The notes under the pieces are model-generated. The model was not told the origin of the DNA. It searched no databases and worked only from the letters and a program-made list of their open reading frames with translations. A stretch of DNA of 64,000 bases, from NCBI GenBank assembly GCA_902806565.1, contig CADCXA010000006.1, positions 2,170,001 to 2,234,000 of the forward strand. Reading direction: 5' to 3'. Below, piece after piece: positions 34,387 through 45,432 of this stretch; the first letter of the stretch is position 1; every line of letters starts with the position of its first letter. The position numbers and the translations under genes are program-made. Source of the stretch: Hypoxylon rubiginosum (Eukaryota; Ascomycota; Sordariomycetes; Xylariales; Hypoxylaceae).

Positions 34387-36540
34387 TCAATTCCCTCTCC
34401 CGCGACCTCTTCCACGCCCATTTCCGCGGCTACCGCCACGACCACCCCGACTGTTTTGACCACCTCTGCCATTCGAAAACCCTCTGTTAGAGCCCCCTCT
34501 ATTGGCTCCTCGACTGTTTGATGACTGGTTGAAGGTCTGTGGTCGTGGAGGCAATGATGCGAGCGCTGCAGATGGTAAGGACCCTCGAAATACATTGCTC
34601 GGCATGGAAGGTGGCGGCCCTGATGGAAGAGGTGGCTGCCAAGACGAGCCTCGGCTGCTTCGACTACGCTGAGGATGAGATTGAGGCGGAGGCGGAGGTG
34701 GGACCTCTCCGTCCCCTCTAGGCTTGCGATTCTTATTTTTAGCGCCGCCTCGTGTGGGGTCTGCTCCGACGACGGGAACCGAGCCGATATTGCTAGCAAT
34801 GCGAATTTCGCCTCGGGGCCCTGATCTCTGGACGGGCGCATGAACAAGGTCTTCCCCTTCCGACTCGTCACTAGAGACGAAGTGAGTATGAGTTGGTCTC
34901 TTAGCTCTTCCACGAATATGGAATTCTCCGTGTGGTGACGAAGAGAGATCCACGTTGGCCCAGCCAATAGCGATATCCGGGCTAGCAGGGTCTACGTAGA
35001 GAATGCGATTCGCCTGCGACCAGGTTGTCCGTCCTGTCACCTTGCCTCCTCTGTCAGGCAATCCACATTCCTGGCCGTAATGGCCCTGAGCGCCACAGGT
35101 GTAGCAAAAGGCTGGGATATCCTTCACCTTCTTGTGAGCTTCCGCGGATAGGACGAAGCTCCTCCATATCTCGGTACATTGTTCTTCGGTATGCTCAGCG
35201 CCACAGAATGCACAGCCGCCTTGCTCTCCGACCGCGAGGGCAAGCTTCTCCTGGCAGCTCCTGGAATTATGTCCCAGTTGACGGCACTTGGAGCACCTCT
35301 GTTTCGTAGGACACCCAAACGATGTGTGGCCTTGGCTTTCGCAAAACTTGCAGTGCAGCTGTGGACACTCGCGAGACTTGTGCCCCATTCCGGAGCATGA
35401 TAGACAATAACGAGAAGGGTCTTCAACGCCTGGGAAGTATTTCCGCTGTTGCTGTAACTCATCGTCCTCTCCATCGGACGAAAGAAGGGTGACGGCCTCA
35501 TCCATACGTTCCTGGCTCCCAGATTCACTAGATACGACCGTATTCTCCCCCGTTGCCTTTGCATCCTTTGCCGCATTGCTGCGCACATCCGCAATTAGAG
35601 CCTGCAGGTTAACGGTGATTACAACCTTTTTAGCAACACCTACGAAGTCCATTTTCTGCTTCCTTCTGCCGTTGAAGAGATTCGGATTACCACTGTATTG
35701 CAGCATAAACCCCATTCGTATAACTTCGGGGGTTAAGCGCCCCGCGGTGCTGCTGCTGTTCGCTTTGAGCAATGCCGCTGTCCAAACTCGAAGCTTTTCA
35801 ACCCAGAAAGCGGGGTTTAAAGCGTCGTCCTCGTACTTGACGGAGATTCCTGGACTGGAAGGATAATTCCATAAGGCGTTACCCGCGGTAAATGTTTTTG
35901 TCTTCTTGTCTTTTATCTGGTTTTGAGGCTTCGTAATTTCCTCTTTCTTCTCATATTCTGCAATGTCGCCTTCACCTTCACCTTCTTCCTCGTCCTCGCC
36001 CTCACCTCCATCTTTATGATCGCCACGTGAAGGTGCCGCAGTAGAGGGTTTCGCGGGGAAAAGCCGTGTACCTCCATTTCTAAATGATGTTCTTGTGCCT
36101 AAGCTCACTCCTTCATTCCAGCCTGAACGTGGCGCTGGCTTGCCCCCATCCTTGTCGATGAAAAAGGGCTCGTTTGGCGCGTTAGATTCTTCGGGGTCGG
36201 CTGCACTACTGCCGACCTCGCCATCCTCGGAAAAATCTTGCATGACAGGTTCATGTACAGATTCTTTAGTGAGGCGTCCTAGGCCGTTATCAGGAGCAGG
36301 ACTTGACTCTACTATCTCGCCGTCGTCCAAGCCCGAGTCGTCGGCATCATCAACTCCATCCGTTTTCTGCTTCTTCACTGCAGGGAATGAATCGTTTTTA
36401 CCATCCTCATCATCAGAGGTAGGTAAGCCCTTCAATTCCTCACCGTAATCGCGTGGTCGCTTTTGGCCAGATAGGTGACCGACCGTGCCAGAGTTACCCT
36501 GCTCGACAGTGGGATCAGTTGCCTCGGTGGGCGAATTCAT
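34387..36540 (-). CDS. AIR1: Zinc-knuckle protein, Air1/Air2-like TRAMP subunit
   Basis: Single exon, 717 residues, ATG at 36540. Air proteins are the RNA-binding zinc-knuckle subunits of the nuclear TRAMP polyadenylation complex, which feeds RNAs to the exosome. At about residues 379-492 there are four canonical C-x2-C-x4-H-x4-C knuckles (CLSCSGMGHKSREC, CKFCESQGHTSFGC, CSKCRQLGHNSRSC and CYTCGAQGHYGQEC) plus a shortened variant, CAFCGAEHTEEQC, between the third and the last. The N-terminal part is acidic with a KKQK nuclear-type signal. A predicted folded helical segment (ALNPAFWVEKLRVWTAALLK, then GRRKQKMDFVGVAKKV) precedes the knuckles. The C-terminus is a polyproline run followed by an RGG-rich tail, an extra RNA-binding region absent from yeast Air1/2. 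Other CCHC proteins (Gis2/CNBP) have seven evenly spaced knuckles, which does not fit. Confidence 0.85.
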   Translation of the reverse strand: MNSPTEATDPTVEQGNSGTVGHLSGQKRPRDYGEELKGLPTSDDEDGKNDSFPAVKKQKTDGVDDADDSGLDDGEIVESSPAPDNGLGRLTKESVHEPVMQDFSEDGEVGSSAADPEESNAPNEPFFIDKDGGKPAPRSGWNEGVSLGTRTSFRNGGTRLFPAKPSTAAPSRGDHKDGGEGEDEEEGEGEGDIAEYEKKEEITKPQNQIKDKKTKTFTAGNALWNYPSSPGISVKYEDDALNPAFWVEKLRVWTAALLKANSSSTAGRLTPEVIRMGFMLQYSGNPNLFNGRRKQKMDFVGVAKKVVITVNLQALIADVRSNAAKDAKATGENTVVSSESGSQERMDEAVTLLSSDGEDDELQQQRKYFPGVEDPSRYCLSCSGMGHKSRECPQLHCKFCESQGHTSFGCPTKQRCSKCRQLGHNSRSCQEKLALAVGEQGGCAFCGAEHTEEQCTEIWRSFVLSAEAHKKVKDIPAFCYTCGAQGHYGQECGLPDRGGKVTGRTTWSQANRILYVDPASPDIAIGWANVDLSSSPHGEFHIRGRAKRPTHTHFVSSDESEGEDLVHAPVQRSGPRGEIRIASNIGSVPVVGADPTRGGAKNKNRKPRGDGEVPPPPPPQSHPQRSRSSRGSSWQPPLPSGPPPSMPSNVFRGSLPSAALASLPPRPQTFNQSSNSRGANRGGSNRGFSNGRGGQNSRGGRGGSRGNGRGRGRGRGN

Positions 36541-38365
36541 TACATCCAGCGATGCTTCAAGAGGCGTATGTGAATGACGCGTCTAGCGTGTATGTGGCTG
36601 AATGTTGGAAAGACAAAGAATGCGACGTCCGAGTCTGCCTATTCCGTACCTGTTTTTGGAGTTGCGAAAGTACAACAAGTAGGGCGTAGGTTCTAGCAAG
36701 TAGACTTGGGAGGGAAATTTTGTTTATAATTTTTTCAATGGAAGTGTTATTTAATCCGAATGCGTTCAGATTAATGAAGTGGAATAATCTTATCGGGCGA
36801 GCTGCTTGAACCGCGGGTAGGTTTTTGAATAACCTGTGCGCCTTTGAAGATTGAATGTTTGATATTGCGGCTCTACAAAATCATTTCTCGGGAAATTGGT
36901 CAAGTACAGTCGTACTTGGGTACCTAAGCGTGGCGTGTGGCTGAATTGCGCATGGGCAAGTTTTTTCAAGTCTTTGTTTTTAGGAGCTATGTGTGGTATG
37001 CAGATATGTGGTGTAATGCAGCAAATCATGAAATTGGGTATAGTATTGCCACCTACCGGGTAATGCATCTAACAATGATCTCTATCCGGTCATTTATACG
37101 CTCACATGCTTGCCTCTTGCGTACTACATATATAAATGTAACCTTTCGCTTGGATATTTTCAAGGTATGCGCCTACTTACATGTACATGAGGTATCTATG
37201 ACGAAATACGAAATAAATAGCTGCCAGTGCTTGATACGCGTAATACGATGTATTCATTTGAGCGAATAACGCTAGCAAGGGAAAATGTAATACTAGCCCC
37301 TAGTCCACTATAGGTCTGGGTCCGGTCCAAGCGTTTGGGAAAGGAGTCGGAGCTAAATGCGCTGATGCGTAGCTGGACAGCTGGAGTCTGGACGCAACGT
37401 CATGTGACCTCGTGAGACACGCTAAGGCGTCTTGGGCAAGTTAGAATTTACTTGGAACAAACCTGAAGACCCAGCGGAATACACATGTACCCAAGTATTT
37501 AACCTGCAAACGTTCATGTATGCACTTAATGCACTTAGCTTCTTAACAGTTCTCAACGTAAAGCGAAACGAATATTCGTACAATAGATTCGTACAATATG
37601 TACCTAAGCTGCTAAGCTAATACGCATTATAAACCCACTACCAAGACTTACCGATCTGTACGATACGATGCGTCTAAGCCACTCCGTCCCACGCAAAAAG
37701 TCGCAAAAAAGAGTGTGTTCCCCACGCCAGAAATTGGGCATTTCTATTAGCAGGCGAACCCCCTTCCCCCTTCCCGACCCCTGTCCCCACAGGCGAATAG
37801 CGAATAGGCTAGAAAGCAGAAGGTCTTCCAAATTTGGCCCCCTGGTAAACCTGTCCTGAGTTTCCCTGTCGTTGACTTGCTGCTTGTTGCTACTCTGATC
37901 ATCACCTTCCATTACCATTCTTGTCTACATTTTTCTCCTGCTAACCCTACCAGAAACAACTCCCTTCTTCATATTCTTCGTGAACTTCCACTTTTATTCG
38001 TAATACGTTTTCACTTAATTTGTATTCCATCGCCAACCCATTGTCTCCGCCCCCCGTCCGAGTCAAGAGAGAGCACCATTCAGAGCCTTCTGGACGCCGA
38101 GCGTATCTGAATCCTTTCACGACCTTGACGGGTTTCCGCCTCCTAAAGCAGCATTTCTAGCTTTCCTTGTTCCTCGACGCCGCTGCATGTCTTTCTGCGA
38201 TACCCTTTAGACTACCACTACCGCTCTTTGAACCGCCCCGTCTAGCAATCGACGGTCATTAATTCGCTTCTAAACCTTCCTCGGTATCGTACAGCTACAA
38301 AATCTGCTACTCCCATCCTCGCCGCTACACCGACGACGAAAAAAACCCCGATCCGAGCAGCGTGG
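36541..38365. other. Intergenic, AIR1-like to ORM1 divergent region
   Basis: 1.8 kb between two divergent genes. The 37.85-38.36 kb part is CT-rich, like a fungal promoter and leader. Frames at 36937, 37604 and 37877 have no family features. Confidence 0.5.
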
Positions 38366-39204
38366 ATGTCGGCCGTATCCGACAGTGATACCCCTAAAAC
38401 GATATACTCCCTGAATACCTTCAATACCGCCAAAGTGTCTTCCCCAATCCTCATCCCCCGCACTGTCTCTTACGACACCGGTACGAACCCTCCACGGCAG
38501 GGTAGTACCTATCTCGGTATGGGCGATTCCAAGTCGACTAGAAGGCGGAGGTCTAGCAGCATCCTTCAGATATATCAGGAACCGCAGGAGCCGATAGAGC
38601 AGCTAAGTGACCAGTCTGCTCTCCCGAATCTCAATGCGAACTGGGTCAACGCTAAAGGTGCGTCTTCCGTCCCTCCAAGATATTCAAGATTCTACAAGTA
38701 GGCCATGTATACTAACGCCCCGCCGTTATCGCAGGAGCGTGGACTATCCACATTGTTCTGATCGTTGCGCTGAAGATCCTCTGGGACGTGATACCTGGTG
38801 TCTCCCAGGAGACTTCCTGGACGCTGACCAACATATCCTACATGTTCGGCTCGTATATCATGTTCCACTACGTCCGTGGCGTGCCATTCGACTTCAACAG
38901 CGGCGCTTACGACAACTTGAATATGTGGGAGCAGATCGACGACGGCGCACAATACACACCGGCCAAGAAATTCCTGCTCAGCGTTCCCATCGTACTCTTC
39001 CTCCTGAGTACGCATTATACCCATTACGACCTTACATATTTTACCATAAACTTTCTAGCTGTGCTAGGCGTGGTCATACCGAAACTACCCTTTGTGCGTT
39101 CCCTCGGAGACGGCTATCCTACTATCGAGCAGACTGACTAACTATTAAATTTACAGAGCCACCGCATGAGAGTAGGATTATTTTCCGGCGTACCGGAGGA
39201 CTGA
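38366..39204 (+). CDS. ORM1: ORM1-family protein (ORMDL)
   Basis: Exons 38366-38657, 38735-39093 and 39157-39204 give 232 residues. Orm proteins are ER-membrane regulators that bind and restrain serine palmitoyltransferase, the first enzyme of sphingolipid synthesis. The conserved core is present: NLNANWVNAKGAWTIHIVLI, VSQETSWTLTNISYMFGSYI, HYVRGVPFDFNSGAYDNLNM, WEQIDDGAQYTPAKKFLLSV and the final VVIPKLPFSHRMRV. Both introns (77 and 63 nt) use the less common GTGCGT donor, with ACTAAC branch points. The last exon is only 48 nt; reading through would replace SHRMRV with an unrelated tail. The N-terminus contains RRRRSSSILQ, resembling the Ypk1-type RxRxxS phosphorylation sites that regulate yeast Orm proteins (inference). 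Confidence 0.96.
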
Positions 39205-40024
39205 GAAACGATGGCATTTGGCACGCTCGCGCTTGGTGTTCGAAGACGGGTCACAAGTATTCACCGGGAGCGGCGAATAGTTAAGGGGGAAAGTACATAA
39301 AAGAACAGGGGATGTCTGAGGTGATAGCCGGCCCAAACGTTCGATCATAGGAAACAAGCAAGTCAGTCAGGAAAAGTGCCGTAATCAAGACTCAGTTAAA
39401 CTATACCGCTCCAATTCTGTGCGCCTCGTCTAGTGAAATTGTCTAAGGACCGCTATCAGTACGGAAGAGGGATTTATTAAAACACGGAGCTTGTTGTCAT
39501 TTACGGCCGTATGTGCTTGGCGGGAGGGGTGCTCAGGATATTAAAGCTTTGCTGCCCGCGCCGCGGTTTGGTTGAAGGTCATAGGGGTGCCCTTCAGATG
39601 CATCCGTTAGACCTTCGTGGAAGATGCTACATTCTGCGAAACCTTGACCACCAAGACGGGTTAGTAACATGTAACATCACTATTTGCCTTCCAGTGTCTT
39701 AATCCAAGATCGTGTCAGCTACAACTTACATAAAGTAAAGGCATCTATGAAACTGCTAGGTACCACACGACCATAGCTTATCCCCATCCATATTCTAGGT
39801 ATTCTGTAGGTAGGTACATGCCTACCTAAGATGTATCCGTATATAAGGGCAAGGCTCAAGATGGAGATGGTTGCTTCGTTTCATAGCAAGACTTCTTTTC
39901 CTGCCTCTCAGTATTCCAAATAGATTCCGAATACATCTAGGGCTACCTACTTACTCTTCTCTAATTGTACCACTGTCATCCTTAGTCATTAGTATCTCTT
40001 CATAAAAAACAGGTTACCGTCAAG
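39205..40024. other. Intergenic
   Basis: Non-coding. It has a TAGGTAGGTACATGCCTACCTA palindromic cluster at 39808-39829, and a TATATAAGGG box at 39840-39849 likely serving the next gene. Confidence 0.5.
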
Positions 40025-40441
40025 ATGAAGCCGAAAATCACAGCGACCGTTGTCCTAGCCCTCTTATTCAAGCAAGCAGCAGCCATCTCCACCTTTACCG
40101 CAGGGCGCGACTCCATCCCCTCTACGGCGGAGCAAAATTCTCCTTCTCAACCCCTCCTGTTGAAGGGAGCCCTTCCGGTAATAAACCCCTTGGCTGCCGT
40201 GCTGCAGGGCCCGGATCCGGTAGCGCCGCGACCGAGCGCGAGCCCCGTTGTCGCATCCGAACCCCAACCTGCGGGTCGGTCTGCGGCCACCGAATCGGAG
40301 GCGCCGATAGACACGCCTCCTATCTCGTACCTCCCCTACTTCCCCGCGCCATCCAGCAGCGCCGAGGAGCTCCACGACCTGGTAGGCGACATCGGCATAG
40401 CACTTGCGTTAGTCGCCGCCGCCGCGATACTGTGGGCTTGA
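40025..40441 (+). CDS. Small secreted or GPI-anchored hypothetical protein, 138 aa
   Basis: The N-terminus is a signal peptide (MKPKITATVVLALLFKQAAA, cleavage likely after AxA about residue 20). A Pro/Ala/Ser-rich middle has no cysteines. The C-terminus is hydrophobic (DIGIALALVAAAAILWA) with no charged residues after it, the layout of a GPI-anchor signal. So the mature protein would be a short cell-surface or wall peptide. TATATAAGGG lies about 180 bp upstream. No homologous family is recognised. The alternative is a type-I membrane protein with a very short tail. Small size and low complexity limit certainty, but signal peptide plus GPI-like tail strongly favour a real gene. Confidence 0.68.
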   Translation: MKPKITATVVLALLFKQAAAISTFTAGRDSIPSTAEQNSPSQPLLLKGALPVINPLAAVLQGPDPVAPRPSASPVVASEPQPAGRSAATESEAPIDTPPISYLPYFPAPSSSAEELHDLVGDIGIALALVAAAAILWA

Positions 40442-41524
40442 ACGAACGGGAATTGCATTTCGAGGGGCTTATCCTTCCGACGGGCTACTGCTCTTGTGAT
40501 AGCCAATAGCAAGGCGCGGGTACGACAAAATTTACGTCGGCGCTAGAGATGCGAGTCTTTTATTTAATTAATTAATTTTTATATTCCCTTTTTGCCCCCC
40601 TTCGAATGCCACCTGCAAGCGCTTCTGTACGGATGGAAGAACGACGTTGTTTAAGGGTGAAGTTAGGAGACCGGCATTTCCTCTCTGCCTACGTACGTAC
40701 GCATCTACAAATGGGGAACGTAACATGTGCAGATTGCGGCACAGTCACCTCGGATTTACGAACCCCCCTTCGGTATCATCTCTTTCCTTTAAGGGCGGTG
40801 TGGTGTTGTGAGTCAATCGGTCTGGACTCTGCCCTGAGATATGAGATAGTTATGGGTTGTGGTCTGCCGATGACAAATTCCGGTGGTGACGAAGTGACGT
40901 TGGTTTGATATGATGAGTTTTTACGGAAATAAACCCGGAGGCCAAGATAATATTCCATGTAGACGTGAGGCTCAGCCTCGGGTTCGGAGGTAATCTTATC
41001 AGATCCGATACAGACCCTGCTCGACTACGTAACCGAGAGTCGCGCCTGGCATAACATGGTGCATCGTGACAATGACCTGCGGTGCTCCGGGATCGGGGTG
41101 TTGCCGAAGTAGGCAATGCCCAAAGAGGTGATAGGAGGAGAATATCTAGGAGCTAGTTTAATAGGTTGCTAGGTCCTACATGGTTAGTAGTTTAGTGGGG
41201 GTGACGCCATATATCATCTTATACCTACTGCTCGGAGATCGAGCATGGTACATGTTTACTCGCGTGTTTTTTGTAAACCCTGAACTCTCGTTTCCAGTTC
41301 TCTTTGGATGATAAAGTAGTAAAAGCGATTTTGGTGCCTGTGTCTCATAAGGGAACACAGTCCCTTTGTATTTAAAGCACATTCCTACCCGCAACGACAT
41401 TCTCTTTCCCATCAGCCAAGCCACCAGCACCTCAGATAACTCCTCAATATTCTACATCATTCAACTGACTGAGTCTCGGCCATCATACCTAAACATAATT
41501 CAAAATCGACACAAGACCGGCATC
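40442..41524. other. Intergenic
   Basis: TTAATTAATTAATT run at about 40565. Frames at 40606 and 40850 show no family features. The last 150 bp are probably the methyltransferase leader. Confidence 0.5.
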
Positions 41525-42534
41525 ATGAAGAACGGAACCACCATTCTCTACACCACCGAGACGCTAGGCGACCGCGTCAGCAAGTATGCTGAGTCGGTCT
41601 CGCTCAAGATCCCTCAGCCCATCAAGGACTACCATGCTCGGATCATCGAGAAGAATCCCAAGGACTCCAACTATATGATCTCCAACTTCCAAGCCCAGGC
41701 CCTCGTCTGGCTGGCGAGACTCGTCGGTGCCAAGAGGGGTAGGTTTTAAACTTTCATCTCACTTTTCTCCCAGACGAAGCATCTTTGAGCTTCAACGCCG
41801 GATGCGCCGGGGAAGAATCATATTAGTTCTCTAGCTAACCCGCGATACAGTCCTTGAAATCGGCGTCTATATTGGATACTCGGGCATGGTCTGGGCTCAT
41901 GCCATAGGTCCTGACGGCAAGGTCACGGGCCTCGAGTATGAACAGGAGTACGCCACCTCGGCGCAGAAGGCCTGGAAGGAGCACGGCTACAACAACATCG
42001 AGGTACACGTCGGTGACGCTAAAGAAACGTAAGTACAATACCTCACAGCAAGAATCCCACCTATGTATTTAGGCATTCCCCCTATTTCTACCTACCCAGT
42101 TACACGTACCCGTATCTCTCTTCTCCTCTCTTTTCCTACCCAAGAAGCGAACAGGTCAGCTGAACGCTCATAGCCTCTCCAAGCTCGCCAACCCCAGCGA
42201 GCCCTACGACATCGTCTTCATCGACGCCGACAAGACGGGCTACCCGGCGTACCTGCAGCAGGTGCTGGACATGTCGAAGCCGGGCGCCGCGAACCGGCTC
42301 CTCCGGCCCGGCGCCATCATCGCCGGCGACAACGCGCTGCGCAAGGGGCTGGTCGCCGACTCCGGGCCGGACAACCCCCACCGCCCCGCCGACTTCGACG
42401 CCGAGGGCTCCTGGGACGCGCGGGCCGTCGAGGCCGTCCGCGAGTTCAACGCCGCCGCCGCCGCTAGCGACCGCCTCGAGACGTTCCTGTGCCCGCTGTG
42501 GGACGGGCTCAACTTGGCTAGGCTGGTGGATTAA
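41525..42534 (+). CDS. SAM-dependent O-methyltransferase, family 3 (CCoAOMT-like)
   Basis: Exons 41525-41738, 41851-42028 and 42174-42534 give 250 residues; introns are 112 and 145 nt. The second acceptor (CTCATAG) was chosen because it yields the family-typical GDAKETLSKL junction. Class I SAM methyltransferases of this family methylate catechol-type hydroxyls, often in secondary metabolism; the substrate is unknown. Seen are N-terminal SVSLKIPQPIKDYHARI, NFQAQALVWLARLVGAKR, the SAM-binding motif I VLEIGVYIGYSGMVWA (about residues 72-87), GLEYEQEYATSA (acidic ribose-binding residue), the metal-binding YDIVFIDADKTGYPAYL, and AGDNALRKG. The third exon is far more GC-rich (GCC runs) than the first two. 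There is no adjacent biosynthetic cluster. Confidence 0.93.
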
Positions 42535-43591
42535 GCGAGCTGTTATGCTCCGGCCTGTTGGTGGCTTGGGATTGGGCTGATCTGAAGCAATTGTCAGTAG
42601 TTTGAGTGGGCTGGGGAATTTCGTGGTAGATAGCATCGAAGAAATCCCGGGATGACATCCGTAAGTGCGGTGTGCATTTTGCCTCCTGATGCGCGGCTGG
42701 TATTACCTGTGTTGCATTTCAACCTGCATGCAGTCGGTTACCAGTAAATTAGTTATTTAAATACCACAGAGCCCGGATTGTGGCTTTGCTGGTGATAAGA
42801 GATGCTGTACCACACACACACATATATTGCTCGTGCATGTAGCTCCGACGGTACGGTAGCTAGGTATTAGAGGGTGTCGGAATCCTTCCTGAGAACTTTG
42901 GGGGGGGGGGGTATGATCTTGGCAAAATGAATCACAAAACGTGCTGTACAGCCCTACGGACATGAAACAGACCAGAGTAGCACCGAACAAACCTCGCAGT
43001 ATGTAGTTGACCAAGTTACAAGTCTCGAGATCTGTCACTTGTCACTTGTAGTAATATAATAACCGAAGAGCTGCTGCTACACATAGGTACCTTGTATGAA
43101 GCAAAAGCTATCCCCCCTCATATTGAGGAGAAACGCCATTGCGTGCCGCCCCGCGCCTCTTGGGGGCCGATTCGGCTGTTGGCTTTTCAATATACGCGAA
43201 TCGGGATCAACCAATTCGTGATCGTCGAAGCTGCGCCGCCCTCGAACCCCCGGGGGCAACGCGTCCATTGCTTAATGATGTAGTTGCAGCCACCGCCCCT
43301 TTCTGCACCTCCGGCCTGAAAATAGATAGGCAGAATCTCCAGATTGGAGGTTTCACATCTACAATGTTAGGTACCTACCTCCTAGGTAGGCATGTTATAA
43401 GGTCCGAATTATCTTTTTCCTGTGCTGCTCCCGTGTACCTGATGAATTCATCTCGTAGATCTACCCGGCCAGCAGTCGCTTTGCCGAATTGAATACTGGT
43501 GCGGATGCGTTACCGACGGTAATATTGGAGCTTCTAAACGGTAGAATATTCAGTCAAGGAATTTGTCAAGTTAAACCTGGACGCGCTCAAT
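42535..43591. other. Intergenic
   Basis: Has a 12-G run (42900-42911) and a TAGGTACCTACCTCCTAGGTAGG cluster (43370-43388 and beyond). No gene supported. Confidence 0.5.
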
Positions 43592-44593
43592 ATGGGAATC
43601 GCTCTCCGCAAACCCGAAGACCCCATCCTTGGCCCAAGCGGCGACTCTTCTAACAACCGGGGGGAAAACAGGGGAAACCAGGATTCGACGACTCATACTC
43701 ATACGAAAAATCACTCGACCAAGAGCGATAAAGACGTCACCTCGCCTACGACGGTAATGGTAACAACCAGCGTCGTCGGGCAGCCGTCTATCATCATATC
43801 TACCGTAACCATACCCACAACAATCTCAGCCACTGCCACGCCGTCATCCACCGCCCAGGACAGCACATCCCACAGCAGCAGCCCCGTCCCCAGCTCCGGC
43901 CTCAACACCACCGCCGCGCTCCCCGCGTACGCCATCGTGCTCGTCGTCGTAGCCAGCTTAATGGGCGTCGCCTTCCTCGCCGCGCTCGCCCTGTTCTGCG
44001 CGCGGGAGCGGCGCCGGCCGAAGGACGGCCGCAGCTATGCGCGGGCTGCGGGTCATGCGCTTGCCGTGGCGACCGGGCTGTTCGTGCCGATCTGGGCCGT
44101 GCGCAAGATGCGCGAGTCCCGCGAGAAACGCGGCGGCGGGGAGGAGGGGGAGCAGCAGCAGCTCAGTCGCGAGGGTTTGGATAGGATAGCGAAGTATGCG
44201 AAGCTGGAGAAGGAAGGGGAGGCGGAGGGGAGGCGGTCGGAGGATGTTGCGGATGTCAGGGGCGTTCGACGGGTAGAGGATGTCAGGGGTAACGGTGGGT
44301 TTAGGTATCTGGATGTTAGAGATATGCGACGAAGCGGAGCGGCTGCGGCGGCTGCGCTGTCGCCTTCGGCGCCGCTGAATAGGAGCGCGTCCTTGGTCTC
44401 ATCGCTATCGTCGGAGTCGGAAGGGAGCCTGGGCCGCTACGAGAGGCTAGACCGCTTGCCGTCGCCGATGACGGAGGTGGCATCGTTTACGCAGCATTCT
44501 TGGAGGTCGCAGGACCTGTCGTTTGTACAGAGAGGGACCGGGGGGGATAGGGGTACGGGCGCCGTGTCGGGACCATATAGGGGTGGTGGTTAA
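43592..44593 (+). CDS. Single-pass membrane protein with Ser/Thr-rich ectodomain, 333 aa
   Basis: Residues 30-108 are Ser/Thr-rich and probably O-glycosylated (TTVMVTTSVVGQPSIIISTV). They are followed by one membrane helix (AYAIVLVVVASLMGVAFLAA and on, about 111-136) and a stop-transfer ARERRRP. The cytosolic part is basic/acidic with an Ala run and Ser clusters (SASLVSSLSSESEGSLGRYE). There is no N-terminal signal peptide, so the helix may act as a reverse signal anchor. The layout resembles Mid2/Wsc-type wall sensors, but there is no WSC cysteine domain. GC-rich single exon. Its immediate 3' flank (about 44630-44760) is duplicated downstream of the next gene. Confidence 0.68.
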   Translation: MGIALRKPEDPILGPSGDSSNNRGENRGNQDSTTHTHTKNHSTKSDKDVTSPTTVMVTTSVVGQPSIIISTVTIPTTISATATPSSTAQDSTSHSSSPVPSSGLNTTAALPAYAIVLVVVASLMGVAFLAALALFCARERRRPKDGRSYARAAGHALAVATGLFVPIWAVRKMRESREKRGGGEEGEQQQLSREGLDRIAKYAKLEKEGEAEGRRSEDVADVRGVRRVEDVRGNGGFRYLDVRDMRRSGAAAAAALSPSAPLNRSASLVSSLSSESEGSLGRYERLDRLPSPMTEVASFTQHSWRSQDLSFVQRGTGGDRGTGAVSGPYRGGG

Positions 44594-45432
44594 ATGTGAA
44601 GGGGAGGCTTAGCATATTAGACGATAACCGGTTCGCTGGCAACAGAATCATGTTCTCCCAGTGCGGATGTCTTAGTGGCATGGATATTAAGTGATGAATT
44701 ACATCCTTTGCTTAAGGACAGACGAAAATGCACGGTCTGCGATTGAGTCTGATAAATCTACTGCTTTACGTTACTAGATCATAGGGCCTAGGAATAAGTC
44801 AACACATGTAGATAGTAGTTATGCTCGTTCCATAGCAGTTAAGATACATACTGCCCAGTCATTCCTGAGTTTGATAACTACCTAGGTGCCCAATTCATAG
44901 ATCACATAATAGGACGGCCTTTCAGATACTATGCTACTCTTTTCCCGGCTTCATTAAAAATAGCAATAGGCAAATATTACAAGATACAATGAGTCACTAC
45001 GTGAATTCAATTTAATCTCCCAAGCATGATATATCACGGGTTTCTCGTAGTAGTGATAGTGATCTTTCTCTAGGTCTCTAGCAGAGTGAAGCCCCCTAAT
45101 TCCGAATTTACTCAGAGCTCAACACTCGGTTATCTAAATCTAGGTAGGCCAGTAACGATGTCAAACCCGTCTAATTCCTACAAGAGCTATAAGTTAGAGT
45201 GAATCATATTCTGTCACCATCTAACCATTCACGTCACCATGCCAGCGAATATTATACGTAGGTCATACAGGCTCCATGACACGTTCCTATAGTGCTCGTA
45301 GTATAAGTAGATTCTGCCCTCGCATTTCGTATCCAGATACATTTCTTAACCAGACAAGCCCCTGTACTCTTACACTCATTCCTAGAGGAACCCCAATATT
45401 ATCGTCTGCGACCTCAGTCATCAGGTACCACT
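44594..45432. other. Intergenic, left part of tandem duplication
   Basis: 44630-44760 resembles 46296-46420 (shared GCAACAGAATC, GGATAT and GATTGATTCTGATA-like words in order). A TATA-like TAGTATAAGTAG lies at about 45299, which corresponds to the TATA box of the second paralogue. Confidence 0.5.
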
